Assembly (NCBI RefSeq): GCF_002803075.1
Contig: NZ_NNBK01000015.1
Span: 170,714-234,713, forward strand
DNA: 64,000 nucleotides
Reading direction: 5' to 3'
DNA from: Streptomyces sp. CB01373
GTDB lineage: Bacteria; Actinomycetota; Actinomycetes; Streptomycetales; Streptomycetaceae
Positions 33,310 to 41,423 of the stretch are shown piece after piece. Within the stretch, counting starts at the first letter, position 1, and every line of letters begins with the position of its first letter. The position numbers and the translations under genes are program-made. The notes below the pieces were generated by a model. The model worked only from the letters and a program-made list of their open reading frames with translations. It was not told where the DNA came from and made no database searches.

Positions 33310-34260
33310 TCAGTTCCAGGTCATGTTGATCTCGCGTTCGAAGTTGACGTAGCCGGCCCGGTGGAAGGCGTGTGCCATGGGGATGTTGCCGAGGTCCGTG
33401 GACGCCCGGATGCGGGGAACGTCCTGCTCAGCGAGCACACGGGTGCCCTCGGCGAGGAGGTCGTCGATGTAACCGTTGCCCCGGTGGGCGGGCAGGACCG
33501 CGATGTAGGCGATGATCGGGTTGTAGCCGTTGTGGGCCGGGACGACGAATCCCACGGGCTCTCCGCCGGGCAGGGTCGCGACGCGCCACCAGTCCCGCGG
33601 GCTGGTGTAGCGGGCGAGTTCCTCCTCATAGTGGTTGACGGCCGCTTCGTGGGCGGACATCCCTGTCAGCTGCTCCCGGCTGTGCGCGTCCAGTGTCCCT
33701 TCCAGGACCGAGGCCATCAGGGCGACCAGTTCCCCGGCGTCGTGGACGGGCCGGAAGGCGAGACGTCCGCGGGGCTCGGGAACGGGTGATCCGGGGCGCC
33801 ATTCCAGCCGCAGTCGTTCGACGAGGAGCCGGGCACCGGTCCGTTCCGCCACGGTCATGCGCTCCTCGACGACGTTCCTGGTCGTCGCGTTCTCACGCCA
33901 GTCGGGCGGGAGGAAGCGGCTGTACTCGGGGAGCCGCGACCCGTTCGGGAGGGTGGCCGCCATCGCGGTGCGCAGAAGTCGTACCCCGGTGTCCACGCGA
34001 TCGGGGGCCGGGATGCTGTCGTCGATGTCGAGGACGTCCAGGATGAGTGGTGCGTCGCCGCCCGGCCGGCTCCACCAGGCGGCCCTGGCCAGCAGGCGGT
34101 CGCCACGCACGGCGACCCACATCCATTCGGGTCGTCGGCGGCCGGCGGTGAGGTCGTCCGCCAGTTCCTCGTTGAGGGTGTAGGGCAGTCGGCGGAAGAG
34201 GTCGAGTTCTTCGCGTCCGGTGATCGGACGCATGGTCAGGCCGTTCTGATGCAACGTCAA
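33310..34260 (-). CDS. GNAT-family N-acetyltransferase
   Basis: The 316-residue protein ends in a GNAT domain (about residues 170-316) with acetyl-CoA motif A as VLPAHRGNGYIDDLL and the typical NIPMAHAFHRAGYVNFE ending. The N-terminal half may be a second degenerate GNAT fold. The acceptor is unknown. Start: TTG 34260 has GGAG six bases upstream, whereas ATG 34233 has no ribosome binding site, so the TTG is preferred with reservation. It lies 39 bases after a leader-peptide-like ORF. Confidence 0.82.
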   Translation of the reverse strand: MTLHQNGLTMRPITGREELDLFRRLPYTLNEELADDLTAGRRRPEWMWVAVRGDRLLARAAWWSRPGGDAPLILDVLDIDDSIPAPDRVDTGVRLLRTAMAATLPNGSRLPEYSRFLPPDWRENATTRNVVEERMTVAERTGARLLVERLRLEWRPGSPVPEPRGRLAFRPVHDAGELVALMASVLEGTLDAHSREQLTGMSAHEAAVNHYEEELARYTSPRDWWRVATLPGGEPVGFVVPAHNGYNPIIAYIAVLPAHRGNGYIDDLLAEGTRVLAEQDVPRIRASTDLGNIPMAHAFHRAGYVNFEREINMTWN

Positions 34261-34299
34261 GGCACACTCCGGTGAAGGCGCCCGTCCGCTCCGGGTCGG

Positions 34300-34353
34300 T
34301 CAGAGACCGTCCGTACCCCGGGAGGACTCAAGCGCGGTGATGATGCGGATCAT
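34300..34353 (-). CDS. 17-codon leader-peptide-like ORF
   Basis: The peptide MIRIITALESSRGTDGL is preceded by AAAGGAGGGAC, the strongest ribosome binding site nearby. It sits between a promoter (34410-34437) and the acetyltransferase gene, the position of an attenuation leader. No known leader-peptide family was recognised. Confidence 0.45.
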   Translation of the reverse strand: MIRIITALESSRGTDGL

Positions 34354-34409
34354 GGGCTTGTCCCTCCTTTCGCTCTCGTCGTCCCTCACCCGTGTGGTGG
34401 GGCTGGTCG

Positions 34410-34437
34410 ACTCTAGCGCAATGCGCCGGACAGTCCA
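34410..34437 (-). promoter_or_regulatory. Sigma70 promoter for leader ORF and acetyltransferase
   Basis: On the minus strand TGGACT (plus 34432-34437), 16 bases, TAGAGT (plus 34410-34415). Just upstream CTCGGCA and TGCCGAG (34447-34468) form a 7-8-7 inverted repeat that may bind a regulator. Confidence 0.5.
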
Positions 34438-34504
34438 CCCCCTCAGCTCGGCAGGTTTATTTGCCGAGTCGCGGCCGCCCATACCGTGAGCTCCGCCCGA
34501 TACG

Positions 34505-35416
34505 TCACTGCGGGGCCTCGGTGTAGCCGCGGGCCCGGACGACGTCCTGGGTGAGACGGGTGAAGGCGCGGGCGGCGGCGCTCTGGTAACTGCTGCCACG
34601 CCGCAGGAGGGTGACGGTGCGTGCGGGCAGGGGCGGTTCGAGGGGGACCGGACGCAGGTGCGGGTGGTCGTGGGTGATGGCGTCGGGAAGCACGGTGGCG
34701 ATCGGGGTGCGCCGCACGATCTCGACGAGGGCCTGGACGGAATTGGCCTCCACCGTGATGCGCGGCTGCACCCGGTGGGCCGTGAAGTGGGCGTCGATAT
34801 GGCTGCGGGTGGCGAAGTCCCCGTTCAGCAGCGCCAGCTGACGCTCACTCAACTCCTCCACACGTAGCGGCTGGGACGGGCCCGCGTCGAGGTCGGGGGC
34901 GCCCGTGACGAGGCTCAGGGTCTCCGTGAACAGGGTCTGCGCCACGACGCCGGGCAGATGGGCACCGGAGAAGGCGATGCCCAGGTCGAGGTCGTCGGCG
35001 AGCAGGGCCGACTCGATGCGGTCCTGGGTCATCTCCTGGAGGTCCAGGGTGATGCCGGGGTGCCGGGCGTGCAGTTCGGCGACCAGGGGGCCCACCAGAT
35101 AGGCGGTGAACGTCGGCGTCGCGGCCAGGCGCAGATGGCCGCGGGTGAGGTCCTGGACGTCCTGGACGGCACGCTCGGCGGCCGCCAGGTCCCGCAGGGC
35201 ACGGCGGGCATGACGGGCGTACGTCTCCCCCGCGTCGGTCAGCCGCACCCCGCGGCCGGTGCGGTCGAGCAGCGGCACCCCCACGGACCGCTCCAGTTGC
35301 CGCACCTGCTGGGAGAGCGTGGGCTGGGAGATGCGCAGGTCTTCGGCGGCGCGGGTGAAGCTGCCGTGCTCGGCCACGGCGAGCAGATAGCGCAGATGAC
35401 GCAGTTCCAGGGCCAT
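34505..35416 (-). CDS. cynR: LysR-family regulator CynR of the cyanate operon
   Basis: The 303-residue protein has the N-terminal winged helix-turn-helix (LRHLRYLLAVAEHGSFTRAA, then LRISQPTLSQQVRQLE) and a LysR effector domain. It is divergent from carbonic anhydrase and cyanase genes, the arrangement of CynR, which activates cyn genes on cyanate binding. ATG 35416 is the normal family start; the -10 box TATAAT lies only eight bases upstream, so the mRNA may be leaderless. Confidence 0.85.
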   Translation of the reverse strand: MALELRHLRYLLAVAEHGSFTRAAEDLRISQPTLSQQVRQLERSVGVPLLDRTGRGVRLTDAGETYARHARRALRDLAAAERAVQDVQDLTRGHLRLAATPTFTAYLVGPLVAELHARHPGITLDLQEMTQDRIESALLADDLDLGIAFSGAHLPGVVAQTLFTETLSLVTGAPDLDAGPSQPLRVEELSERQLALLNGDFATRSHIDAHFTAHRVQPRITVEANSVQALVEIVRRTPIATVLPDAITHDHPHLRPVPLEPPLPARTVTLLRRGSSYQSAAARAFTRLTQDVVRARGYTEAPQ

Positions 35417-35423
35417 GGAACCG

Positions 35424-35429
35424 ATTATA
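35424..35429 (-). promoter_or_regulatory. -10 box of cynR (leaderless)
   Basis: TATAAT on the minus strand ends eight bases before the cynR ATG. The expected transcription start coincides with the start codon. On the other strand the carbonic anhydrase promoter is not clear; CTATAG near 35470 is a candidate -10. Confidence 0.45.
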
Positions 35430-35540
35430 GATACGGGCAATGAGAGACATGGGTACTGCGTCTTGGACTCTATAGACCCAGGTCATGCATGGTGGATTCA
35501 CCGAGTCCGGCAGACCGGAACCCACCGAAGGGAGTGACCA

Positions 35541-36134
35541 GTGCGCGATCTCGCCCAGGGCGTCACGCGTTTCCAGCGGGACGTCCACCCCGCCAAGGCG
35601 GACCTGTTCGCCCACCTCGCCGAGAACCACGCGCCGCACACGCTGTTCATCGGCTGCTCCGACGCCCGCGTCGTCCCGGAGCTGATCACGGCCAGTGAAC
35701 CGGGTGAGCTGTTCGTCGTCCGCACCGCGGGCAACCTCGTCCCGTCCCACGCGCCGGGCCCCGACGCCGTGGCGGCGGCCATCGAGTACGCCGTGGCCGT
35801 CCTCGGCGTGTCCGACATCGTGGTGTGCGGGCACTCCGGCTGCGGCGCCATGACGGCCCTCGCCGAGGACCACGACCTCCGCGGGGTGCCGGCGGTCGCC
35901 GAGTGGCTGCGGCACGCGGACGCCTCCCGCGCCCGTACCGCCGCCCGCGGGGACATCGCCGCTCTGGTCCGCCAGAACGTGCTCGCCCAGCTGGCGAACC
36001 TGGTCACCCACCCCTCGGTCGCCGGCGGCCTGGCCGAAGGCACTCTCACCCTGCACGGCTGGGTCTACGACATCGCCACCGGAGGCGTCGAGAACGTCGC
36101 CGCCGAGCCGCGGGCGACCGCGTCCGCGGCCTGA
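35541..36134 (+). CDS. cynT: Beta-class carbonic anhydrase (cyanate operon)
   Basis: The 197-residue enzyme interconverts CO2 and bicarbonate. The zinc ligands and catalytic pair are visible: Cys in IGCSDARV (Asp-Arg dyad) and His/Cys in CGHSGCGAM. In cyn operons it recycles bicarbonate, the co-substrate of cyanase, from CO2. The start is GTG 35541 with GGGAG upstream. It is the first gene of a likely four-gene operon. Confidence 0.92.
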   Translation: MRDLAQGVTRFQRDVHPAKADLFAHLAENHAPHTLFIGCSDARVVPELITASEPGELFVVRTAGNLVPSHAPGPDAVAAAIEYAVAVLGVSDIVVCGHSGCGAMTALAEDHDLRGVPAVAEWLRHADASRARTAARGDIAALVRQNVLAQLANLVTHPSVAGGLAEGTLTLHGWVYDIATGGVENVAAEPRATASAA

Positions 36135-36163
36135 CCCACCGGTCCGGCCCGCAGCCGGCAACT

Positions 36164-36191
36164 CGAATCCGGAATCCCGAATCCAGAATCC
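36164..36191. repeat. Four tandem 7-bp repeats between cynT and cynS
   Basis: CGAATCC, GGAATCC, CGAATCC and AGAATCC run without gaps, ending 14 bases before the cynS ATG and next to its ribosome binding site. Confidence 0.8.
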
Positions 36192-36205
36192 TGAAAGGAA
36201 CCCCC

Positions 36206-36676
36206 ATGCCGCACGCCCAGTTCGACCCCGCCGCCCGGCAGGCCCTCGCCGTCGTCGCCGTCGAGGCCAAGACGCGCAAGGACCTCACCTGGCAGCAGAT
36301 CGCGGACGCGGCCGGCCTGTCGGTGGCCTTCACCACCGCCGCCCTGCTCGGCCAGCACGCCCTCCCCGAGCCCGCCGCGCGGGCCGTCGGCGAGCTGCTC
36401 GGCCTGGACGCCGACGCGGTGGCACTGCTCCAGACGATCCCGACCCGCGGCTCGATCCCCGGCGGCATCCCGACCGACCCGACCATCTACCGCTTCTACG
36501 AGATGCTCCAGGTGTACGGCACGACGCTCAAGGCCCTGGTGCACGAGCAGTTCGGTGACGGCATCATCTCCGCGATCAACTTCAAGCTGGATGTGAAGAA
36601 GGTCGCCGACCCCGAGGGCGGAGAGCGCGCGGTGATCACCCTGGACGGCAAGTACCTGCCCACCAAGCCCTTCTGA
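36206..36676 (+). CDS. cynS: Cyanate hydratase (cyanase)
   Basis: The 156-residue protein is full-length for the family. Cyanase converts cyanate and bicarbonate to ammonia and CO2 as a homodecamer. The catalytic Arg, Glu and Ser occur in YRFYEMLQVYG and GDGIISAINF; the C-terminal DGKYLP(T/P)K signature is present. AAAGGA precedes the ATG. Confidence 0.97.
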   Translation: MPHAQFDPAARQALAVVAVEAKTRKDLTWQQIADAAGLSVAFTTAALLGQHALPEPAARAVGELLGLDADAVALLQTIPTRGSIPGGIPTDPTIYRFYEMLQVYGTTLKALVHEQFGDGIISAINFKLDVKKVADPEGGERAVITLDGKYLPTKPF

Positions 36677-36757
36677 TCCACTCCGATCGGACCGGCGCCG
36701 GGGCGGTACGGCCGTCCGGCCGCCCCGGCTCCCCCCTGTCACGGAAGGACACCACTG

Positions 36758-37258
36758 ATGGACTTCGCACAGCGCACCGTCGACATCGCCCGCCGCAACG
36801 TCGCCGAGGGCGGCCGCCCGTTCGCGACCGTCATCGTCAAGGACGGCGGGATCCTGGCCGAGAGCCCCAACCGGGTCGCCCAGACCAACGACCCCACGGC
36901 GCACGCCGAGATCCTCGCCATCCGCGAGGCGTGCACCAAGCTGGGCACGGAGCACCTCGTCGGCGCCACGATCTACGTACTGGCCCACCCGTGCCCGATG
37001 TGCCTGGGCTCGCTGTACTACTGCTCACCGGACGAGGTGGTCTTCCTCACCACCCGGGACGCCTACGAGCCGCACTACGTGGACGACCGCAAGTACTTCG
37101 AACTGGACAACTTCTACGAGGAGTTCGCGAAGAACTGGGACGAGCGCCGGCTGCCGATGCGCTACGAGCCGCGCGACACCGCGGTCGACGTCTACCGGCT
37201 CTGGCAGGAGCACAACGGCGGCGAGCGCCGCGTCCCCGGCGCGCCCACCGCGGCCTGA
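36758..37258 (+). CDS. Guanine/nucleoside deaminase-like protein
   Basis: The 166-residue zinc deaminase has HAE (HAEILAIRE, about residue 49-57) and PCPMC (about residue 79-83), the complete metal site of the CDA/guanine deaminase family. The DAYEPHYVDDRKYFE segment is GuaD-like. It probably deaminates a purine or pyrimidine base. It lies 81 bases after cynS in the same direction. GGAAGGA precedes the ATG. Confidence 0.85.
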   Translation: MDFAQRTVDIARRNVAEGGRPFATVIVKDGGILAESPNRVAQTNDPTAHAEILAIREACTKLGTEHLVGATIYVLAHPCPMCLGSLYYCSPDEVVFLTTRDAYEPHYVDDRKYFELDNFYEEFAKNWDERRLPMRYEPRDTAVDVYRLWQEHNGGERRVPGAPTAA

Positions 37259-37268
37259 GGGAGCGGAC

Positions 37269-37781
37269 GTGACCCTCAACGAACCGAACGCCGCCGAGCT
37301 GCGGCATCTGGAGCGCGCGGTCGAGCTGGCGGTCGAGGCGCTGCGGGCCGGGGACGAGCCGTTCGGCTCGGTCCTGGTCGGCGCCGACGGACAGGTGCTG
37401 GCGGAGGACCGCAACCGGGTGAACAGTCTGGACGACCGCACCCGGCATCCGGAGTTCGAGCTGGTCCGCTGGGCCACGGCCCATCTCACCGAGCGGCAGC
37501 GGGCGGAGGCCACCGTCTTCACCTCCGGGGAACACTGCCCCATGTGCGCGGCCGCCCACGGCTGGACGGGCCTCGGCCGGATCGTCTACGCGCACTCGGC
37601 AGCCCAGTTGACCCACTGGCTGGCCGAACTGGGCGTGCCCGCCGCCCCGGTGCGCTGCCTGCCGATCCAGGACGTGGTACCCGGGCTGACGGTGCAGGGC
37701 CCGGTACCGGCCCTGACCGACCGGCTCCGCGACCTGCACCGCGACTACCGTGCCGGCCGCCGGGGCACGGCCGCTTCCTGA
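37269..37781 (+). CDS. Second deaminase-like protein (HPE variant)
   Basis: The 170-residue protein is a paralogue of its neighbour: zinc motif EHCPMC is intact, and the HAE motif reads HPE (TRHPEFELVR), keeping the His ligand and Glu proton shuttle. It starts 10 bases after the previous stop (GTG 37269, GGGAG upstream), so the two form a pair. A heteromeric or differently specific deaminase is possible. Confidence 0.8.
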   Translation: MTLNEPNAAELRHLERAVELAVEALRAGDEPFGSVLVGADGQVLAEDRNRVNSLDDRTRHPEFELVRWATAHLTERQRAEATVFTSGEHCPMCAAAHGWTGLGRIVYAHSAAQLTHWLAELGVPAAPVRCLPIQDVVPGLTVQGPVPALTDRLRDLHRDYRAGRRGTAAS

Positions 37782-37793
37782 CGGACGGCCGTG

Positions 37794-38001
37794 TTACCGG
37801 TCCGCCGCTGCTTCGCCCTCGCGCAGCAGGGCCGCGATCGCGTGGAAGCCGCGGCGCTCGGCGTGGGCGCGGGCCGGCGTCCCGTCGGCGTCCGGCAGCA
37901 GTGGGTCGGCGCCCGCCCCGAGCAGCACCTCCACCACTTCCTGGTGCGTGCGTCCGCCGTCGCCGAGGATCACCGCCCTGTCCGCACCTGTCGCCCACCG
38001 G
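37794..38001 (-). pseudogene. Ankyrin-repeat protein remnant (C-terminal part)
   Basis: The minus frame reads VEVLLGAGADPLLPDADGTP then ARAHAERRGFHAIAALL, a last ankyrin repeat with its usual ending. The earlier repeats are missing; past about position 38001 the frame turns into the complement of a LuxR remnant. Confidence 0.6.
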
Positions 38002-38007
38002 GTCATG

Positions 38008-38223
38008 ACCGGCATGCGCAGCCCGCGCCCCAGACTCACCGAGCGCCGGCGCGACATCCTCGGCCGGCTGGCCCGCGGGCTGACCGACCGGGACATCGCC
38101 AGGGCCCTCTTCCTGAGCGAGGCCACCGTCAAGACGCACCTGGGCCGCATCTACGACAAGCTCGGCGTCGAAACCCGCGCCGGCGCCGTGGCCGTCGCCA
38201 AGGAACAGCGCCTGCTGCCCTGA
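38008..38223 (+). pseudogene. LuxR/NarL response-regulator remnant (HTH only)
   Basis: The frame RPRLTERRRDILGRLARGLT, then DRDIARALFLSEATVKTHLG and RIYDKLGVETRAGAVAVAKE, is a complete LuxR helix-turn-helix at the very C-terminus of a NarL-type response regulator. The receiver domain is absent. ATG 38008 would still allow a 71-residue HTH peptide. Confidence 0.65.
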
Positions 38224-38254
38224 CGAGCACGGCCCGGCAGCCCGCGCCCGCCGG

Positions 38255-38686
38255 TCACCCGCTGTGTTCGGCGTACTCCCGGAAGTGTTCCAGGTCGGTG
38301 CGTACGAGTCGTTCGATCGCGTTGGCCTGGGCGAATCCCCTGGGCCCGCCGAACGCCTCCCGGACGGTGTCGGGGTCGTACTCCAGCCGTGCCTGGATGC
38401 GCGTGTTCCCCTGGTCGATGGGGTGCAGGGTGAGGGAACAGCTCATTTGCGGGGACTCCGTCGTGTGCCATTCCAGCACGCGGTCCCCGGCGCGGTCGGA
38501 GGCCTTCATCTCCATCTGCCGGGCCCGTCCGCCCGCCTCGATGTCCAACTGGGCGCGGCCACCGGATTCGGTCCGGGCGTCGCGCACGCCGTCCATGAAG
38601 CGGGGGTAGTTCTCCACCCGGTGAAGGCTGTCCCAGGCGCTGTCGATGGGGACTCCGACGTCGATGTGTTCTTCGAGGGTGCTCAT
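38255..38686 (-). CDS. SRPBCC-family protein (polyketide cyclase/dehydrase-like)
   Basis: The 143-residue protein has the START-like fold pattern: VPIDSAWDSLHRVENYPRFM at the N-terminus and a long C-terminal helix (QANAIERLVRTDLEHFREYA). Such proteins bind hydrophobic ligands. GGAGGT lies close to ATG 38686. Convergent with the LuxR remnant. Confidence 0.82.
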   Translation of the reverse strand: MSTLEEHIDVGVPIDSAWDSLHRVENYPRFMDGVRDARTESGGRAQLDIEAGGRARQMEMKASDRAGDRVLEWHTTESPQMSCSLTLHPIDQGNTRIQARLEYDPDTVREAFGGPRGFAQANAIERLVRTDLEHFREYAEHSG

Positions 38687-38928
38687 GGCGACCTCCACGG
38701 TTCGGCTCACGACGCACGTCCTTCCGCCTCCAGTGTGCGCCCCGCCCCGGCGGGCCGGGCGGCCGGGCCGCCAACCGGCGGGACGCCGAGGCAAGCACGT
38801 CGCATCCAACTCCGAGTGCCCGCGATAGGGGCCCGGGCTACGCTCCCCCTATGGCTGGTCCATCCCGCCGGGATGCCCTCCGGCCCGAGCGGGCCCGGCA
38901 TCCTTCGCCGCCGGACAGGGGTCGCCGC

Positions 38929-39780
38929 GTGCGCGATCGCGTGCGGAACGCGGCCAGGGCGGCATGCCGGACGCGCGCGCCCACCGCACTGGTGACCGCG
39001 GCGGCGCTGGCGCTGGCCCTGCCCGGCTGCGGTGGCGGCGGAGACGCGCCGCGGGCCGGAGCGATGCGGCAGGTGTCGTCGGTGAGCGGCGCGGTGGCCG
39101 GGGCCGGGATCGCCCGGGGCCCCGGCAGATCCGTCGACTGCCGCAGGACGAGATGCGTGGCGCTCACCTTCGACGACTCACCGGGCGTCCGCACTCCGCG
39201 CATCCTGGACATCCTGCGCCGGTACCGCGTGCACGCCACCTTCTTCACTCTGGGCAGGAACCACGTCGCCACCTACCCCGGAACGGTTGTGCGGATGGCC
39301 TCGGAAGGCCACGAGGTGGAGACCCTCACCTGGTCCCACCGGGTCCTCACCGGGATCAGCCCGGCCGAAGCGCGCGAGGAGATCACCCGGGGCCGCGAGG
39401 CCGTGGCGAGAGTCATCGGCCGCCGGCCGGTCCTGCTGCGCCCGCCGGAGGGCCGTACGAGCGCGACCGTCACCGCGATCTGCCGACGGCTCGGCATGGC
39501 ACAGGTCCTGTGGAGCGCGACCGCGTCCGACTACGAGACCACCGACTCCGCGCTCATCGCCCGCCGGATCCTGGCCCGGACCGGCCCCGGCGGGATCATC
39601 CTGCTGCACGACCGGGTGGACCCCACCCACCGCGGCTACAACGGTACGGTCGCCGCGCTGCCCGGCATCATCTCCGGCCTGAAGGCCCGTGGTTATGCCT
39701 TCGTCACCGTCACCCGGCTCCTGGCCCCGCACGGGCCCCGGCCCGGCGAGGTGTACCGCGACCGGCCTCTCGCCCGGTGA
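38929..39780 (+). CDS. Lipoprotein-type polysaccharide deacetylase (NodB fold) with altered metal site
   Basis: From GTG 38929 the protein has 283 residues, an Arg-rich n-region, a hydrophobic stretch and a lipobox-like ALALPGC. The NodB domain shows TFDDSP (motif 1, Asp-Asp kept), TLTWSH in place of the usual NHTWSH (motif 2, first His replaced by Leu), RPPEG (motif 3) and LLHDR (motif 5). It would act on peptidoglycan or another polysaccharide outside the cell if active. GTG 38929 is preferred (AGGGG upstream, clean signal peptide); ATG 38851 adds 26 residues. Confidence 0.8.
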   Translation: MRDRVRNAARAACRTRAPTALVTAAALALALPGCGGGGDAPRAGAMRQVSSVSGAVAGAGIARGPGRSVDCRRTRCVALTFDDSPGVRTPRILDILRRYRVHATFFTLGRNHVATYPGTVVRMASEGHEVETLTWSHRVLTGISPAEAREEITRGREAVARVIGRRPVLLRPPEGRTSATVTAICRRLGMAQVLWSATASDYETTDSALIARRILARTGPGGIILLHDRVDPTHRGYNGTVAALPGIISGLKARGYAFVTVTRLLAPHGPRPGEVYRDRPLAR

Positions 39781-39788
39781 CGGTCCAC

Positions 39789-40940
39789 CTACCGGCGGGC
39801 GTTGAGCCGGGCCGCCTGGCGCGTCAGGTGGTCGCGCTCGGCGAGGGTGGGTGCCTTGTGGGCCGCCTCGGCGTACAGCCGAGCGGCCCTCGCCGGATCG
39901 CCGTCACGCTCGTGGAGGTACGCCGCCACCGCGGTATGGCGGGGCAGGGCGGGGTCCAGCGCCGCGAGCGCCGCCAGGCCGGCGCGCGGTCCGTCTGCCT
40001 CACCGACGGCGACCGCGCGGTTGAGCCGGACGACCGGGCTGTCGGTCAGCCGCGTGAGCTCGTCGTACCACTCGACGATCTGCACCCAGTCGGTCTCCTC
40101 GGCGGTGGGCGCGTCGGCGTGGAGTGCCGCGATGGCGGCCTGGGCCTGGAACTCGCCGAGCCGGTCCCGGGCGAGGGCCGCCTGAAGGATCTCGACGCCC
40201 TCGGCGATCGACTCGGTGTCCCACCGGCCGCGGTCCTGCTCGGCGAGCGGTACCAGGCTTCCGTCGGGCGCGGTCCTGGTGGCGCGCCGGGCGTGGTGGA
40301 GCAGCATCAGGGCGAGCAGCCCCGCCGCCTCGGGGTGGTCGATCGCGGCCGCGAGCTGCCGGGTGAGCCGGATGGCCTCGGCGGCGAGGTCGACATCACC
40401 GGAGTAGCCCTCGTTGAAGACCAGGTAGAGGACACGCAGCACGGTGGCGACATCGCCGGGCTGGTCGAGCCTCACGCCGGAGACGGTGCGCTTGGCCCGG
40501 CTGATGCGTTGCGCCATGGTCGCCTCGGGCACCAGGTAGGCCTGGGCGATCTGGCGCGTGGTGAGCCCGCCGACGGCGCGCAGTGTGAGCGCGACCGCGG
40601 ACGCCGGCGTCAGGGACGGGTGGGCGCACAGGAAGTAGAGCTGGAGCGTGTCGTCCACCGCTGGCGCGGGTCCGGGCGCCGGCTCCTCGTCGACGCGGTC
40701 CTCCCGCCGCCGGCGGGCGGCGTCCGCGCGTGTCGCGTCGAGGAACCGGCGCCAGGCCACGGTGACCAGCCAGCCCTTCGGGTCCCGTGGAGGGTCGGTC
40801 GGCCAGACGCGGACCGCCTCGACCAGGGCGTCCTGCACGGCGTCCTCGGCCGCCGCGAAGTCGGCTCCGCGGCGGACGAGGATCCCGAGCACGCCCGGTG
40901 TGAGGCTTCGGATCAGTGCCTCGTTCACCGGCGGGCTCAC
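39789..40940 (-). CDS. ECF42-type sigma factor with TPR-like C-terminal extension
   Basis: The 383-residue protein has sigma regions 2 and 4 in the first 170 residues (AAAEDAVQDALVEAVRVW; LTTRQIAQAYLVPEATMAQR) followed by a 200-residue helical tetratricopeptide-like domain (VLYLVFNEGYSGD, LNRAVAVGEADGP), the ECF42 layout. ECF42 factors control an adjacent DGPF gene rather than an anti-sigma factor. GTG 40940 overlaps the upstream stop as GTGA. Confidence 0.9.
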   Translation of the reverse strand: MSPPVNEALIRSLTPGVLGILVRRGADFAAAEDAVQDALVEAVRVWPTDPPRDPKGWLVTVAWRRFLDATRADAARRRREDRVDEEPAPGPAPAVDDTLQLYFLCAHPSLTPASAVALTLRAVGGLTTRQIAQAYLVPEATMAQRISRAKRTVSGVRLDQPGDVATVLRVLYLVFNEGYSGDVDLAAEAIRLTRQLAAAIDHPEAAGLLALMLLHHARRATRTAPDGSLVPLAEQDRGRWDTESIAEGVEILQAALARDRLGEFQAQAAIAALHADAPTAEETDWVQIVEWYDELTRLTDSPVVRLNRAVAVGEADGPRAGLAALAALDPALPRHTAVAAYLHERDGDPARAARLYAEAAHKAPTLAERDHLTRQAARLNARR

Positions 40941-41344
40941 TCCGTGATGGTGGGCGGTGCGGCCAGGAACGGGCGCACCTCCAGCCACTCGTGGATCGGC
41001 TTGCCGCCCGCGCCGGGGGCGGCCGACAGTTCTCCGGCCAGCTCGACGGCCCGCTCGTAGCTGTCGACGTCGATCACCATCCAGCCGGCGATGAGGTCCT
41101 TGGTCTCGGCGAACGGTCCGTCGGTGACCGGCGGGCGCCCCTCGCCGTCGTAGCGGACCCAGGCCCCCTCGGGGGCGAGGGCCTGCCCGTCGACGAACTC
41201 GCCGGTCTTCTCCAGTCGGGCCGCGAAGTCGTTCATGTACTGCACATGGTCCGAGATCTCCTCGGGCGTCCACCGGTCCATGGGCACGTCGTTGACCGCG
41301 GCCGGAGCGCCTCGGTAGTGCTTGAGCAGCAGGTACTTGGCCAT
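40937..41344 (-). CDS. DGPF/YCII-related protein, ECF42 partner
   Basis: The 135-residue protein has the DGPF box (PPVTDGPFAETKDLIAGWMV). Such proteins are encoded next to ECF42 sigma factors and are their main regulon target; biochemical function is unknown. The gene overlaps the sigma gene by four bases. Confidence 0.9.
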   Translation of the reverse strand: MAKYLLLKHYRGAPAAVNDVPMDRWTPEEISDHVQYMNDFAARLEKTGEFVDGQALAPEGAWVRYDGEGRPPVTDGPFAETKDLIAGWMVIDVDSYERAVELAGELSAAPGAGGKPIHEWLEVRPFLAAPPTITE

Positions 41345-41423
41345 CGTGGTACTCCTCGGTGCTGGTGCGACCCATTGTGGCCGCATTCACCCCGGGGACG
41401 GAGCCGGGCGCCGGTTCTCGACA

